Origin: Lapidilactobacillus achengensis
GTDB lineage: Bacteria > Bacillota > Bacilli > Lactobacillales > Lactobacillaceae
DNA: 64,000 bases
Assembly (NCBI RefSeq): GCF_003946655.1
Contig: NZ_RHOV01000013.1
Span: 1 to 64,000 of the forward strand
Direction: 5' to 3'
Part shown: in pieces, positions 56,716-64,000 of the stretch
Position numbering within the stretch: position 1 is the stretch's first letter
Layout: each line of letters begins with the position of its first letter
Translations under genes and position numbers: made by a program
Notes under the pieces: model-generated
Databases searched by the model: none
Seen by the model: the letters and a program-made list of their open reading frames with translations, nothing else
What the model was told of the DNA's origin: nothing

Positions 56716-57110
56716 GACCAACACTCCTTATTTGTTACCTATGAGACGTTCAAAGGGCATAAAACAGATAGCAATGGGTTGATATGAGTGACTTCTTACC
56801 CCCCAAAAATAGCGCTACTCGTAATGATGGCGGTCCATTTAGACGGCTATGACTTTTTCGTTGATTTCTTGCGCTTTTTCTGAAATTTGATTTAGAATTG
56901 TGCTACTTCTTTTCAGCTTTTACTAGGATCAGTGATTGTTTTAAAAGTCAGCTTAGGTTTTGGCGCTTTCAAAAATATGTGATTATTTTCAGTCTTGATT
57001 TGTAATGCATTGGTTGAGACTACTAGCTTAAGCGTAAACACGGCGGGCAGGCAATGAGCGCCAGCCTTTATTGCCCACGCTTGTCCTGCACATCCAACCA
57101 CTTAGTCAGA
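56716..57110. other. Gene-free region
   Basis: About 395 bp between two minus-strand genes. Only short frames without ribosome binding sites; a GGCAAT/ATTGCC inverted repeat near 57045-57075. Nothing else recognised. Confidence 0.55.
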
Positions 57111-57281
57111 CTAGTTGCGCTTGGTATAATACATAAAGGCAAGATACACGATCAACGGAATTGCGGCCGAGTAAGCGGAGTTGGCACCCGAGAAAATCCG
57201 GTTTAAAACCATGATGGTCACTCCGACAATCAAGACCGTCGTAAAACGCCAATTGCCATCTTTCCAGAGTTCAATTTTCAT
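57111..57281 (-). CDS. 56-aa membrane protein, unknown
   Basis: Minus-strand ATG at 57281, stop TAG at 57111-57113: MKIELWKDGNWRFTTVLIV..., then a second hydrophobic helix and end YYTKRN. Two membrane helices (about 14-30 and 38-52). TAGGTG lies 5 nt upstream of the ATG. Short but with clear ribosome binding site and membrane pattern. Confidence 0.65.
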   Translation of the reverse strand: MKIELWKDGNWRFTTVLIVGVTIMVLNRIFSGANSAYSAAIPLIVYLAFMYYTKRN

Positions 57282-57626
57282 TTTTTCACCTACTTTAACA
57301 ATAGTATTTGCTTCAGTTAGTCGACGACTTCAAATTATGGGAATAGCGGTCTTGTCAATTGCCGATTCCAGGCGAATCTCAATGTTTACAGTGGAGCGCA
57401 AAGGAAACGATCCTGTCTAACCATTAAGCGTCCAACTAATTCAATTGCTGCCAGGTTAGACTCATCGAGTGGGCCCATTGAAATGAACCAACGAGGGTAT
57501 TTAGAACTCAGAAGCTGATGGCTGTCTTGTTCATGGTTGTGACTAGGAAACTTCAGTCCGCAAACGCCACTTCAACGGTAAGCTAATCGTAATATTATAT
57601 CGCGAATGTGTAAACGCTTTATTTGA

Positions 57627-57660
57627 AAAGGTGGAGTTAGTGGAGGACTCTACCTTTTTT
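57627..57660 (+). terminator. Orphan plus-strand terminator
   Basis: AAAGGTGGAGT / ACTCTACCTTT, 11-bp stem with one G-U, loop TAGTGGAGG, then T6. No gene is seen before it on this strand; it may end a small RNA or mark a lost gene. Confidence 0.75.
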
Positions 57661-57759
57661 GGTGTTCAGGATACCTAACCAAGCCGTTTCGTCCGATTTC
57701 AGTCCGAATATTCCAGTCGCTTCGTGTCGTAGCGCGGGAATGAAAAATTTTGAAATCAG

Positions 57760-57795
57760 AGCTTGCCTGATAGTCCAGACGAACGTTTATACTAA
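57760..57795 (+). promoter_or_regulatory. Flavodoxin-cluster promoter element, copy 1 (19-bp spacer)
   Basis: TTGCCT (57763-57768), 19-bp spacer, TATACT (57788-57793). Matches 63820-63855 with one mismatch over 36 bp. Spacers of 19-20 bp are the hallmark of promoters remodelled by MerR-family activators. Confidence 0.75.
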
Positions 57796-57968
57796 AGTGA
57801 CTAATCAGCTTAGCCTGGATTTAAAGATACATAGGGCTAATCCGAATTGCGCATACTTGCATTACCAACCATAACTAATTGTTATGAATATCTAAAATGT
57901 ATAAGTATTGGACATTTCAACCGACTATTCTCATAATGGATTTAACAACGACGATGGGAGGACATCAA

Positions 57969-58676
57969 ATGAAAAGAAAATGGATCTTGATTCTAGGAAT
58001 GTTAGTGGTTTTGGTCGGGTTATTCAGCTTGGATCTCGCCAAAAGTCGGCCACGACCAGTGACGACCGCGATCCGTTCTAGCCAGCCTGTCGTGAGTCGT
58101 GCCACCCGAACTTCGGACCAGGCCAGTTCAAGCAAAAAGGCCGCTAATTCGCAGCCCACACATAATTCTGAGCGTGTTTTGATCATTTACTATTCACGTT
58201 CAGGGACGAATTATCCGGATGTCACGTTGAAACATGGGCATACCTGGCAAATTGCTCAAGAAATCGCTCAGGTTACTGGCGGCACACGCTATCAGATCCA
58301 AACCGCACAGGCATATCCCAAGAATTATCAGGCGACCGTGGATCAAGCCGAACAGGAACAACAAGATAACGCCCGTCCACGTTTAAAAGGGAAATTACCT
58401 GATGTAACGCAATACGAGACGATTTTCTTAGGTTATCCAATTTGGTGGAGTGATCTGCCCATGCCCGTGCGGACTTTAATGGATCAGATCGATCTGAATG
58501 ATAAAGTGGTCATTCCTTTTTCGACCAATGCCGGTTCTGGTTGGGGCGACTCGCTGACCACGCTTAAACGGCAATATCCCCAAGCCAAGTTTCGAAAGGG
58601 CTTTGAGATTGAGGGAGCGGATGTTGATCACGCGCACAAGCAAATCCGGCGCTGGCTTCGCGATTTAGGTTATTAA
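57969..58676 (+). CDS. Membrane-anchored extracytoplasmic flavodoxin-like protein
   Basis: 235 aa from ATG 57969 (GGGAGG upstream). N-terminal signal anchor (WILILGMLVVLVGLFSLDLA, 5-24), a Ser/Thr/Arg-rich linker (about 25-66), then a flavodoxin fold with the FMN-phosphate loop YYSRSGTNY (about 73-81), LGYPIWWSDLPMPVRT (aromatic FMN loop) and FSTNAGSGWGD. The Flavodoxin_4-like domain faces outside if the signal acts as predicted. First gene behind the 36-bp promoter element; 49 bp before the reductase gene. Confidence 0.85.
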   Translation: MKRKWILILGMLVVLVGLFSLDLAKSRPRPVTTAIRSSQPVVSRATRTSDQASSSKKAANSQPTHNSERVLIIYYSRSGTNYPDVTLKHGHTWQIAQEIAQVTGGTRYQIQTAQAYPKNYQATVDQAEQEQQDNARPRLKGKLPDVTQYETIFLGYPIWWSDLPMPVRTLMDQIDLNDKVVIPFSTNAGSGWGDSLTTLKRQYPQAKFRKGFEIEGADVDHAHKQIRRWLRDLGY

Positions 58677-58725
58677 CACAGAAGAAGCTAGGTCAGCCAA
58701 CACGTTCCAAAAAGGGAGTGAAAGT

Positions 58726-60006
58726 ATGTTGAAAAAATATCCCCTGGCCTTATATCTAGTATGGCTCATTGCTTTACTGCTTTTCCCCGCGCCCCTGGTA
58801 CTCAGCTTGAATTTGGGCATGGGCGCTGGCAACACGCCGCAACTGATTTGGATCGATTGTGGGGTGATTGCCTATGCTTGGTGGCTGTTTGAAGTTTTTC
58901 TGGCGACGCGGCCAACGTGGCTGGATCGACTGATCGGGTTACCAGCCTTGTATTTTGTCCATGGCTTATTAGGTGTTGACGCCTTATTGATTGCCTTTGT
59001 GCATCGCAATTTTCTTATTTCCATGGGTGCGCAGATCAGATTGACGGGAAAAGTTGCTTGGTATCTGGCGCTTTTCGGCATCATCTATGCCAGCCTGTTC
59101 ATGTCGGGCTGGTTGGTTGATCGCTTGCCCGTGATAGCGCGAGTCAAGACCAAACTGCAATTCTTCTTCAAGCATCGCTTATCACTTTGGATCCATCGTT
59201 TGAATTTGGTGGCGATTCTCTTGATTTGGTTGCACGTGCATTTGATTGGGCGCGTCAATCATCAGTTGGTTTTTATGTTGCTCTTTGATGGTTATACTGT
59301 GCTCATTCTCAGTGCCTACTTGTGGCAGAAGTGGGTGGCACCTACTCAGCGCAGGACCGGTCAAGTTCTAGCAACGCAGCGTCTGAATGAACGAACTGTT
59401 TTGATCACGCTGGTCTTTCGTGGGGCGCGGCAGCTGTTTCAAGCTGGCGATTTCTTTTTCTTTACATTTGAGGGGATTTCCCGGGAGGCTCATCCTTTTT
59501 CCGTGGTTAATCAGGCCGACGCCGCCGGTGAGCAGATTCAAATTCTGGTGCGTTCCGTCGGCGATGATACTCGTAAATTACAGCAAGTTGCCGTGGGAAC
59601 GGTTGTTCAAGTGGAAGGTCCCTTTGGTCGTTTCGCCGCGATCGTTGAACAGGATCGGCGGCCGCTTGTTCTGATCGGTCTGGGCAGTGGGCTTGCGCCA
59701 CTGTTGAGTTTAGCTCGGACGTATCTAGGGACGCGCTCGATCCAAGTGATCTGGACCGTCAAAAATGATCGCGATCGCTATTTCGTGACCGATTTGGCGG
59801 CGTTAGTAGACCCGCAATTCAGTTATTTTATCCAAAATGGTCGTTTGCGATCCGAGCAACTTTCAACAATGATCAGTCCGGAAAAACTAGCGCAGGCACG
59901 ATTTTTGATCGTGGGGCCAGCCAGCGCGGTGCTCTCGATTAGAAAAATGTTGCGCCAGGCCGGTGTACCGCGTGATCACTTGACGGATGAACGGTTGACC
60001 ATGTGA
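58726..60006 (+). CDS. Transmembrane ferric-reductase-like flavocytochrome (FRE/NOX type)
   Basis: 426 aa. About six N-terminal membrane helices (1-205) with histidine pairs FVHGLLGVDALLIAFVHRN and WIHRLNLVAILLIWLHVHL, spaced as for two heme b groups. C-terminal cytosolic FNR-like part: FAD motif HPFSVVN (about 255-261) and NAD(P) motif GLGSGLAPLLSLA (about 315-327). No 2Fe-2S domain. Would carry electrons from cytosolic NAD(P)H across the membrane; partners may be the exported flavodoxins on both sides of it in the operon. AAAGGGAG precedes the ATG. Confidence 0.82.
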   Translation: MLKKYPLALYLVWLIALLLFPAPLVLSLNLGMGAGNTPQLIWIDCGVIAYAWWLFEVFLATRPTWLDRLIGLPALYFVHGLLGVDALLIAFVHRNFLISMGAQIRLTGKVAWYLALFGIIYASLFMSGWLVDRLPVIARVKTKLQFFFKHRLSLWIHRLNLVAILLIWLHVHLIGRVNHQLVFMLLFDGYTVLILSAYLWQKWVAPTQRRTGQVLATQRLNERTVLITLVFRGARQLFQAGDFFFFTFEGISREAHPFSVVNQADAAGEQIQILVRSVGDDTRKLQQVAVGTVVQVEGPFGRFAAIVEQDRRPLVLIGLGSGLAPLLSLARTYLGTRSIQVIWTVKNDRDRYFVTDLAALVDPQFSYFIQNGRLRSEQLSTMISPEKLAQARFLIVGPASAVLSIRKMLRQAGVPRDHLTDERLTM

Positions 60007-60048
60007 GTTGCAACATAAATAGCTCATTTAAGAAAGTGAGGAGATTCA

Positions 60049-60756
60049 ATGAAAGTCATTAGTAAAAATAGCACGCTCAGGCGAATGCTTGCAACCTTGT
60101 TAGTGATTGTGACGGCTACGATCTTGGTCTCATGCTCGCAAGCGCAGAAAACGAACCATCAGGGCACAACTACCCATGGCAGTAAAGCGACTAAAGTAAA
60201 GAATACGACAACAGCAAAACGCACGACTGGTCGTAAACAGGTTGACACCAAAATAAATGATTATGGGAAAACACTGTTAGTGTATTATTCATTGACCGAT
60301 ACGACTGCGAAGTTAGCGCAGAAGATCCAGCGGGAAAGCGGGAGTGACAGTGTTCGGCTACAACCAGAGCATGCCTATCCAACAACGGATAATGATGCGG
60401 TCAATGCTTGGGTCAAGCTGCAGCAGCGCGATCAACGAGCCGATCAATTGACGAATACGCTCCCTGATTTGTCTCAGTATCAGTCAATCATTATCGGTTT
60501 TCCAATTTGGAGTGGCGACGTAGCCTATCCGCTCCAGTCGTTTCTGATGCAGAATGCGGCGGCGTTAGCCGGTAAGCGACTAGTGCCCTTTAGCACCAGC
60601 GCTCAAGCGGACGCGACAGCAGTCAAACAAACTCGGCAAACGATCCAACAACTCGTGCCCGATAGTCAAATAATGACTGGCCTTGATCTCACTTCCAGTG
60701 TGGCCAGCGCCAACAGAATTGACCGTTGGTTGCAACGGGTTTTGCCGGCACAATGA
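60049..60756 (+). CDS. Flavodoxin-like lipoprotein
   Basis: 235 aa. Signal peptide with lipobox LVSC (Cys about residue 29), a Lys/Thr-rich linker (30-70), then a flavodoxin domain beginning LLVYYSLTDTTAKLAQ with FMN loop SLTDTT, IIGFPIWSGDVAYPLQS and VPFSTSAQADA. Paralogous to the anchored flavodoxin two genes upstream, but the aromatic loop has one Trp instead of two. 42 bp after the reductase gene, so one transcript is likely. Confidence 0.85.
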   Translation: MKVISKNSTLRRMLATLLVIVTATILVSCSQAQKTNHQGTTTHGSKATKVKNTTTAKRTTGRKQVDTKINDYGKTLLVYYSLTDTTAKLAQKIQRESGSDSVRLQPEHAYPTTDNDAVNAWVKLQQRDQRADQLTNTLPDLSQYQSIIIGFPIWSGDVAYPLQSFLMQNAAALAGKRLVPFSTSAQADATAVKQTRQTIQQLVPDSQIMTGLDLTSSVASANRIDRWLQRVLPAQ

Positions 60757-60896
60757 TTCTTAGTAAATAGCTGCTCACAATCAATTAGGAAATGACAGAT
60801 TCAGAAATGTAATCTTAGGTAAAATAATACGAGCAGTTTTGAGCGCTTGTTCGAAAGAAAATTGAAGCGAATAATAAAAAAATCATGGACGAGGAT

Positions 60897-60938
60897 TCAA
60901 GCAAAAATCAAAATAAGAAGGTCCAAGCAAAAATCAAA
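60897..60938 (+). repeat. Direct repeat before the cyclophilin-like gene
   Basis: CAAGCAAAAATCAAA occurs at about 60898 and 60924 (26-bp period) in the 228-bp gap between the two lipoprotein genes. Possible regulator sites; no clear promoter seen. Confidence 0.5.
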
Positions 60939-60984
60939 TCGAAAAATGGTATTTTTCTCAAAATGAGGAAAGAAAGGACGATTT

Positions 60985-61578
60985 ATGAAAACAAGTCAAC
61001 GACGGATTTTAATGGGTGCAGTACTTTTGTTGGGGCTGAGCTTCGGTCTGACTGCCTGTGATACCGCGTCAAATCAAGGGAGTGCCAGCGCTGACAGTCA
61101 AAGTGCTGCGACAGGTGATCGCATCAAAACGACCCAAACGGCGAATAAGCGTGTTGCCAAGGACAATGCTCAGATCCAAACGGCCGATAAATCACGGCCA
61201 ACTCGAGTAATCAAGCAGGGCACAAAAATCAAGATGCATTTCGGCGATACCGTGATCACCGGCGTCCTCAATGACAGTAAAACAGCCAAGGCCTTGATTG
61301 CGAAATTGCCCTATACAATTCACGAAAGTCGCTATGATACCGATTTCTGCGGTACTGTCGATGCGTTACCTTATAACAAGAGTGAAGAGCACTATGGCTG
61401 GTTGAATGGTGATATCGACTATGCGACGGATGCGCCGTACTTCACGATTTTGTTCAAAGGCGAAGAAAATTCCGAGCAATATGGCTCGCAGGTCAATATT
61501 GGTGTGATCACGACGCCCTTGGCCAAAATCAGCAACTTAGAGGGCAGTTATGATGTGCGGATCGAACTTGACGAGTAA
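60985..61578 (+). CDS. Cyclophilin-like domain lipoprotein
   Basis: 197 aa. Signal peptide with lipobox LTAC (Cys about residue 25), Ser/Gln/Ala-rich linker (26-75), then a compact beta-rich domain (about 78-197; IKMHFGDTVITGVLNDS, LPYTIHESRYDTDFCG, YFTILFKG) matching the cyclophilin-like-fold family often found beside flavodoxin genes. No catalytic function can be assigned. AGGAAAGGA precedes the ATG. Confidence 0.78.
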   Translation: MKTSQRRILMGAVLLLGLSFGLTACDTASNQGSASADSQSAATGDRIKTTQTANKRVAKDNAQIQTADKSRPTRVIKQGTKIKMHFGDTVITGVLNDSKTAKALIAKLPYTIHESRYDTDFCGTVDALPYNKSEEHYGWLNGDIDYATDAPYFTILFKGEENSEQYGSQVNIGVITTPLAKISNLEGSYDVRIELDE

Positions 61579-61674
61579 CTAATCGACGAATCGATTGGTT
61601 CGAATAATTAGGCAAGAACGGCCAATTTAAGTGTTTTGAGTCGTCAGCTTGGTATGAAAAGGAGAAATTCAAAT

Positions 61675-62727
61675 ATGGCAACAACTAAAGTGAAAGCGTT
61701 AGAAGCAACAGGATCGGCCTTCGCTACATTTCATCACACGGTGATCGAGCGCCGAGAATTGCGGGCTGATGATGTGGCGATCGACATTAAATATTGTGGG
61801 ATCTGTCATTCCGACATTGCGCAAGTCGAAGGGATCGATCAGGTGTTCCATCACCCCATTGTCCCCGGCCATGAAATCACCGGGATCGTCAGTGCCGTTG
61901 GTTCTGCGGTCACCAAGTACCAGGTGGGTGATCGCGTTGGGGTTGGCTGTTTTGTCGATTCCTGCGGAAAATGTAAATATTGCCGCGCTGGTCAAGAACA
62001 ATTTTGCGAAAAGGGGTTCGTGTCGGTCTTTAATACGCCGGATTATCAAGGGCAGATCACCCAAGGCGGGTATTCCCAATCGCTGGTCGTCAAGGAACAT
62101 TTCGTGCTCAGCATTCCTGATAATCTAGACTTAGCGGCGGCCAGTCCGCTATTATGCGCCGGGATCACCACTTATAATCCGTTAAAACGTTATGGTGTTG
62201 GTCCTGGTTCCAAGGTCGCCGTGATCGGCCTCGGTGGGTTAGGTCATATCGCAGTTCAGTTTGCTCATCAGATGGGTGCGGAAGTGACCGTCCTCGGCCA
62301 TTCCGTTAGCAAGCAAGCTGAGGCCAGCAAGTTTGGCGCCACCGGCTATGAGATTTTACGAGAAGCGGCTGATTTCGATCAGCTTAGCAACTCGTATGAT
62401 TTCATTTTGAATACGGTGGCAGTGCCTCTGGATCTGGACCAATATTTGAAATTATTACGCGTCAATGGGATTTTCTGCTTCGTTGGTCTGACAATGGACG
62501 AACAAAAATTCAACCTCTTCAGTCTTTTCAACAAGCAGGGGACTTTGACTGTTTCTAACGTTGGCGGGATCGCCTTGACCCAAGAGATGTTGGATTTCGC
62601 GGCGGCACATCAAGTTCTGCCGCAAATCGAAATGATCGGGATCGATGATGTCCCTACGGCTTACCAGCGCATCTTGGCCAGCGATGTTCATTATCGCTTC
62701 GTCATCGACATGAGTACGTTAAAGTAA
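61675..62727 (+). CDS. Zinc-dependent alcohol dehydrogenase, YahK/CAD type
   Basis: 350 aa, start ATG 61675 with AAAGGAGAAA upstream; an earlier ATG would add 13 unrelated residues. Catalytic zinc CGICHSD (about 39-45) with GHE, structural zinc cysteines in CGKCKYCRAGQEQFC (about 99-113), Rossmann motif GLGGLGHIAVQFA. NADP-dependent aldehyde reductases of this group act on broad substrates. Cytosolic, no signal; may detoxify aldehydes in a redox-stress response shared with the flavodoxins. Confidence 0.9.
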   Translation: MATTKVKALEATGSAFATFHHTVIERRELRADDVAIDIKYCGICHSDIAQVEGIDQVFHHPIVPGHEITGIVSAVGSAVTKYQVGDRVGVGCFVDSCGKCKYCRAGQEQFCEKGFVSVFNTPDYQGQITQGGYSQSLVVKEHFVLSIPDNLDLAAASPLLCAGITTYNPLKRYGVGPGSKVAVIGLGGLGHIAVQFAHQMGAEVTVLGHSVSKQAEASKFGATGYEILREAADFDQLSNSYDFILNTVAVPLDLDQYLKLLRVNGIFCFVGLTMDEQKFNLFSLFNKQGTLTVSNVGGIALTQEMLDFAAAHQVLPQIEMIGIDDVPTAYQRILASDVHYRFVIDMSTLK

Positions 62728-62830
62728 GCGGGTGGCTATGCAACGAAACTATGATGATCGCGAAAACGTCATTACCTGACGTCCAGTTGATCACCGTGGT
62801 TTCTTTTTTACATCAAGGAGAAAAAGAATC

Positions 62831-63802
62831 ATGAAACAACTCAAAATAATTCTAAGTGGCGCGGTCGTACTGGCGCTTTTGGTGCTGGTTCTCTTGTTCG
62901 TCAGACCGCATAACCAGGCCTTAGTTCGTCCGGGTGATTCGACTAGCACGAGCACGTCGGAGGAAACGTCCGCTTCGGTGGCGACCAGTGGTTCAAGTGG
63001 TTCAGGCGATTCAAACGATTCGGCCAATTTTACCAGCGGCAAGCAGTCGATCAAGGTGACAACGTTGTGGATCACTGAGGGCCAAGAACGCTTGTATGGC
63101 CGCTTGTATCAGCCGACTCAGACCGGCAAGAAGCCTGTGGTGTTGCTGTCGCACGGATTTGGCGGCAACCATACGCAGTTGGCCAGTTATGCCCGCGCGT
63201 TTGCCCAAAGAGGTTATCTGGCCTATGCCTTCGACTTCGCGGGCGGTAGTACGGATAGTCGCAGCACCGGGTCGACTATGAAAATGTCGGTTTTCACCGA
63301 ACAACAGGATCTAGCGGCGGTGCTCAAACAATTTCGGCAAGGCGCGGATGTTGATCCTCAACGGATCTTCTTGGTTGGCGCTAGTCAAGGTGGGGTGGTC
63401 TCCGCCTTGGTCGCGGCGCAATATCCGCAACAGATCAAAGGAATGGCCTTACTTTACCCAGCTTTTAGCATGGTTGCGAGTGCCAAAAGTCAGTATCGAA
63501 CCACGGCTGATATTCCTGCAAGGATCGAAATGTGGGGCACACCCGTTGGCAAAGTCTATTTCCAACAGCTGCTGAACTTCGATTTGCTAGCACAAATGAA
63601 GCGGTATGCTGGTCCCGTCTTGATCATGCACGGTGATCAGGATGAAGTGGTGCCGCTGAAATATTCGCGGCAAGCTGCTAAAACCTATCCCCATGCCCAA
63701 TTAAAAGTGCTTGCGGGCGCTGGTCATGATTTCCCTGGCGCCGCGGAGGGACAGTCGCGGAAAATGATTTTAGCCTTTTTAGAAAAATATGATCGCCAAT
63801 AA
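62831..63802 (+). CDS. Membrane-anchored alpha/beta hydrolase
   Basis: 323 aa. Signal anchor (about 5-24: KIILSGAVVLALLVLVLLFV), Ser/Thr/Gly linker (about 36-68), then an alpha/beta hydrolase: oxyanion region LLSHGFGGNHTQ, nucleophile Ser in GASQGG (about 182-187), Asp in HGDQDEVVP, His in GAGHDF. Catalytic triad complete; substrate unknown. AAGGAG precedes the ATG. Domain architecture (anchor, linker, domain) is the same as in the first flavodoxin. Confidence 0.85.
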   Translation: MKQLKIILSGAVVLALLVLVLLFVRPHNQALVRPGDSTSTSTSEETSASVATSGSSGSGDSNDSANFTSGKQSIKVTTLWITEGQERLYGRLYQPTQTGKKPVVLLSHGFGGNHTQLASYARAFAQRGYLAYAFDFAGGSTDSRSTGSTMKMSVFTEQQDLAAVLKQFRQGADVDPQRIFLVGASQGGVVSALVAAQYPQQIKGMALLYPAFSMVASAKSQYRTTADIPARIEMWGTPVGKVYFQQLLNFDLLAQMKRYAGPVLIMHGDQDEVVPLKYSRQAAKTYPHAQLKVLAGAGHDFPGAAEGQSRKMILAFLEKYDRQ

Positions 63803-63819
63803 AAAAATCGTCCACAAAA

Positions 63820-63855
63820 AGCTTGCCTTATAGTCCAGACGAACGTTTATACTAA
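63820..63855 (+). promoter_or_regulatory. Flavodoxin-cluster promoter element, copy 2 (19-bp spacer)
   Basis: TTGCCT (63823-63828), 19-bp spacer, TATACT (63848-63853). Near-identical to copy 1, 6060 bp away, and in front of another flavodoxin gene. Confidence 0.75.
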
Positions 63856-63941
63856 GGGCATCAGTTAACGAAGACGCCATTTTCTGGCGCTTAGTCAGGA
63901 CATCGGCGCGGGATCGTCGATCATAGGAAAGGATGATAGCA

Positions 63942-64000
63942 ATGGCACAATCAAAAACATTGATTATTTATTTCTCGCTGTCCGGAAATACGAAACGGGC
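63942..64000 (+). CDS. Flavodoxin, cytosolic, 5' part only (runs off window)
   Basis: The first 19 complete codons and part of the next read MAQSKTLIIYFSLSGNTKR. FMN-phosphate loop SLSGNTK appears within the first strand, typical of flavodoxins, and no signal peptide precedes it. GGAAAGGATG lies about 7-15 nt upstream. Behind copy 2 of the promoter element. Confidence 0.85.
   Translation, partial: MAQSKTLIIYFSLSGNTKR

Larger units (their letters stand above)
57282..57968 (+). other. Long intergenic region before the flavodoxin cluster
   Basis: About 690 bp. The first 340 bp show no gene. An orphan plus-strand terminator lies at 57627-57660 and the 36-bp promoter element at 57760-57795, followed by a 5' untranslated region of about 170 nt. 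Plus-strand frames at the left have no ribosome binding site. Confidence 0.6.

Noticed and set aside
57181-57420. Plus-strand 79-aa frame
   Set aside because: It is antisense to the 56-aa membrane gene, lacks a ribosome binding site and shows no domain pattern.
57763-57793. Clear MerR dyad in the flavodoxin promoter
   Set aside because: The 19-bp spacer fits, but the two halves of the spacer pair poorly, so a MerR operator is not claimed from symmetry.
1-64000. CRISPR array
   Set aside because: No regularly spaced repeat-spacer pattern found; the only short tandem array is the 13-bp repeat before truA.

Overview
The window reads as a chromosome segment of a Lactobacillaceae species (low-to-moderate GC Firmicutes). 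The grounds are the gene order ctsR-clpC / rpoB-rpoC / rpsL-rpsG-fusA / S10-spc-alpha ribosomal operons / ecfA1-ecfA2-ecfT-truA-rplM-rpsI, the strong GGAGG ribosome binding sites, frequent TTG and GTG starts, the zinc-type S14, L36 and adenylate kinase, and a CtsR heat-shock box. The species cannot be fixed from sequence alone. Host genes have fairly balanced base composition; 42-56 kb is clearly AT-rich and looks acquired.

Layout. 1-415: four tRNA genes (Arg, Pro, Gly, Pro) and a terminator. 439-3616: CtsR-regulated ctsR-clpC. 3667-5837: a pair of U32-family proteins (TrhP-like tRNA hydroxylation). 5943-13571: rpoB-rpoC with a leader that carries a terminator-like hairpin. 13578-16355, minus strand: a small ABC exporter with its XRE-AbrB regulator, and a ComC-type prepilin peptidase. 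16544-19886: str operon. 20144-34496: the complete S10-spc-alpha ribosomal cluster with secY, adk, infA and rpoA, ending in a structured 3' element next to rplQ. 34567-35262, minus: a YczE/YitT-type membrane protein. 35602-38076: ECF vitamin transporter module. 38274-40242: truA, rplM, rpsI.

From rpsI rightward the chromosome is remodelled. The last 50 bp of rpsI (core of 53 bp) occur three times in direct orientation (40193, 52878, 56068) and delimit two tandemly integrated elements. Element 1 (about 12.7 kb) carries a tyrosine integrase, an excisionase, an HUH-endonuclease/SF3-helicase Rep, an FtsK/TcpA-like ATPase, small accessory genes and a type III restriction-modification operon led by an unknown 254-aa protein. 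An ISL3-family IS with 28-bp ends and an 8-bp target duplication (GTCTTTTT) has entered the 3' end of the integrase gene and gives it a new stop codon and a terminator. Element 2 (about 3.2 kb) has only an AgrC/AgrA-like two-component system and a small membrane protein, with no integrase, so it looks like a cis-mobilizable remnant.

Right of the islands, 57.7-64 kb holds a cluster of largely exported redox proteins: a membrane-anchored flavodoxin, a transmembrane ferric-reductase-like flavocytochrome, a flavodoxin lipoprotein, a cyclophilin-like lipoprotein, a zinc alcohol dehydrogenase, a membrane-anchored alpha/beta hydrolase, and the start of a cytosolic flavodoxin. Two near-identical 36-bp promoter elements with a 19-bp -35/-10 spacer stand before the first and last flavodoxin genes, which suggests one regulon under a MerR-type activator lying outside the window. 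A possible reading is a transmembrane electron route from cytosolic NAD(P)H to extracytoplasmic flavodoxin. This is the best candidate here for an undescribed system.
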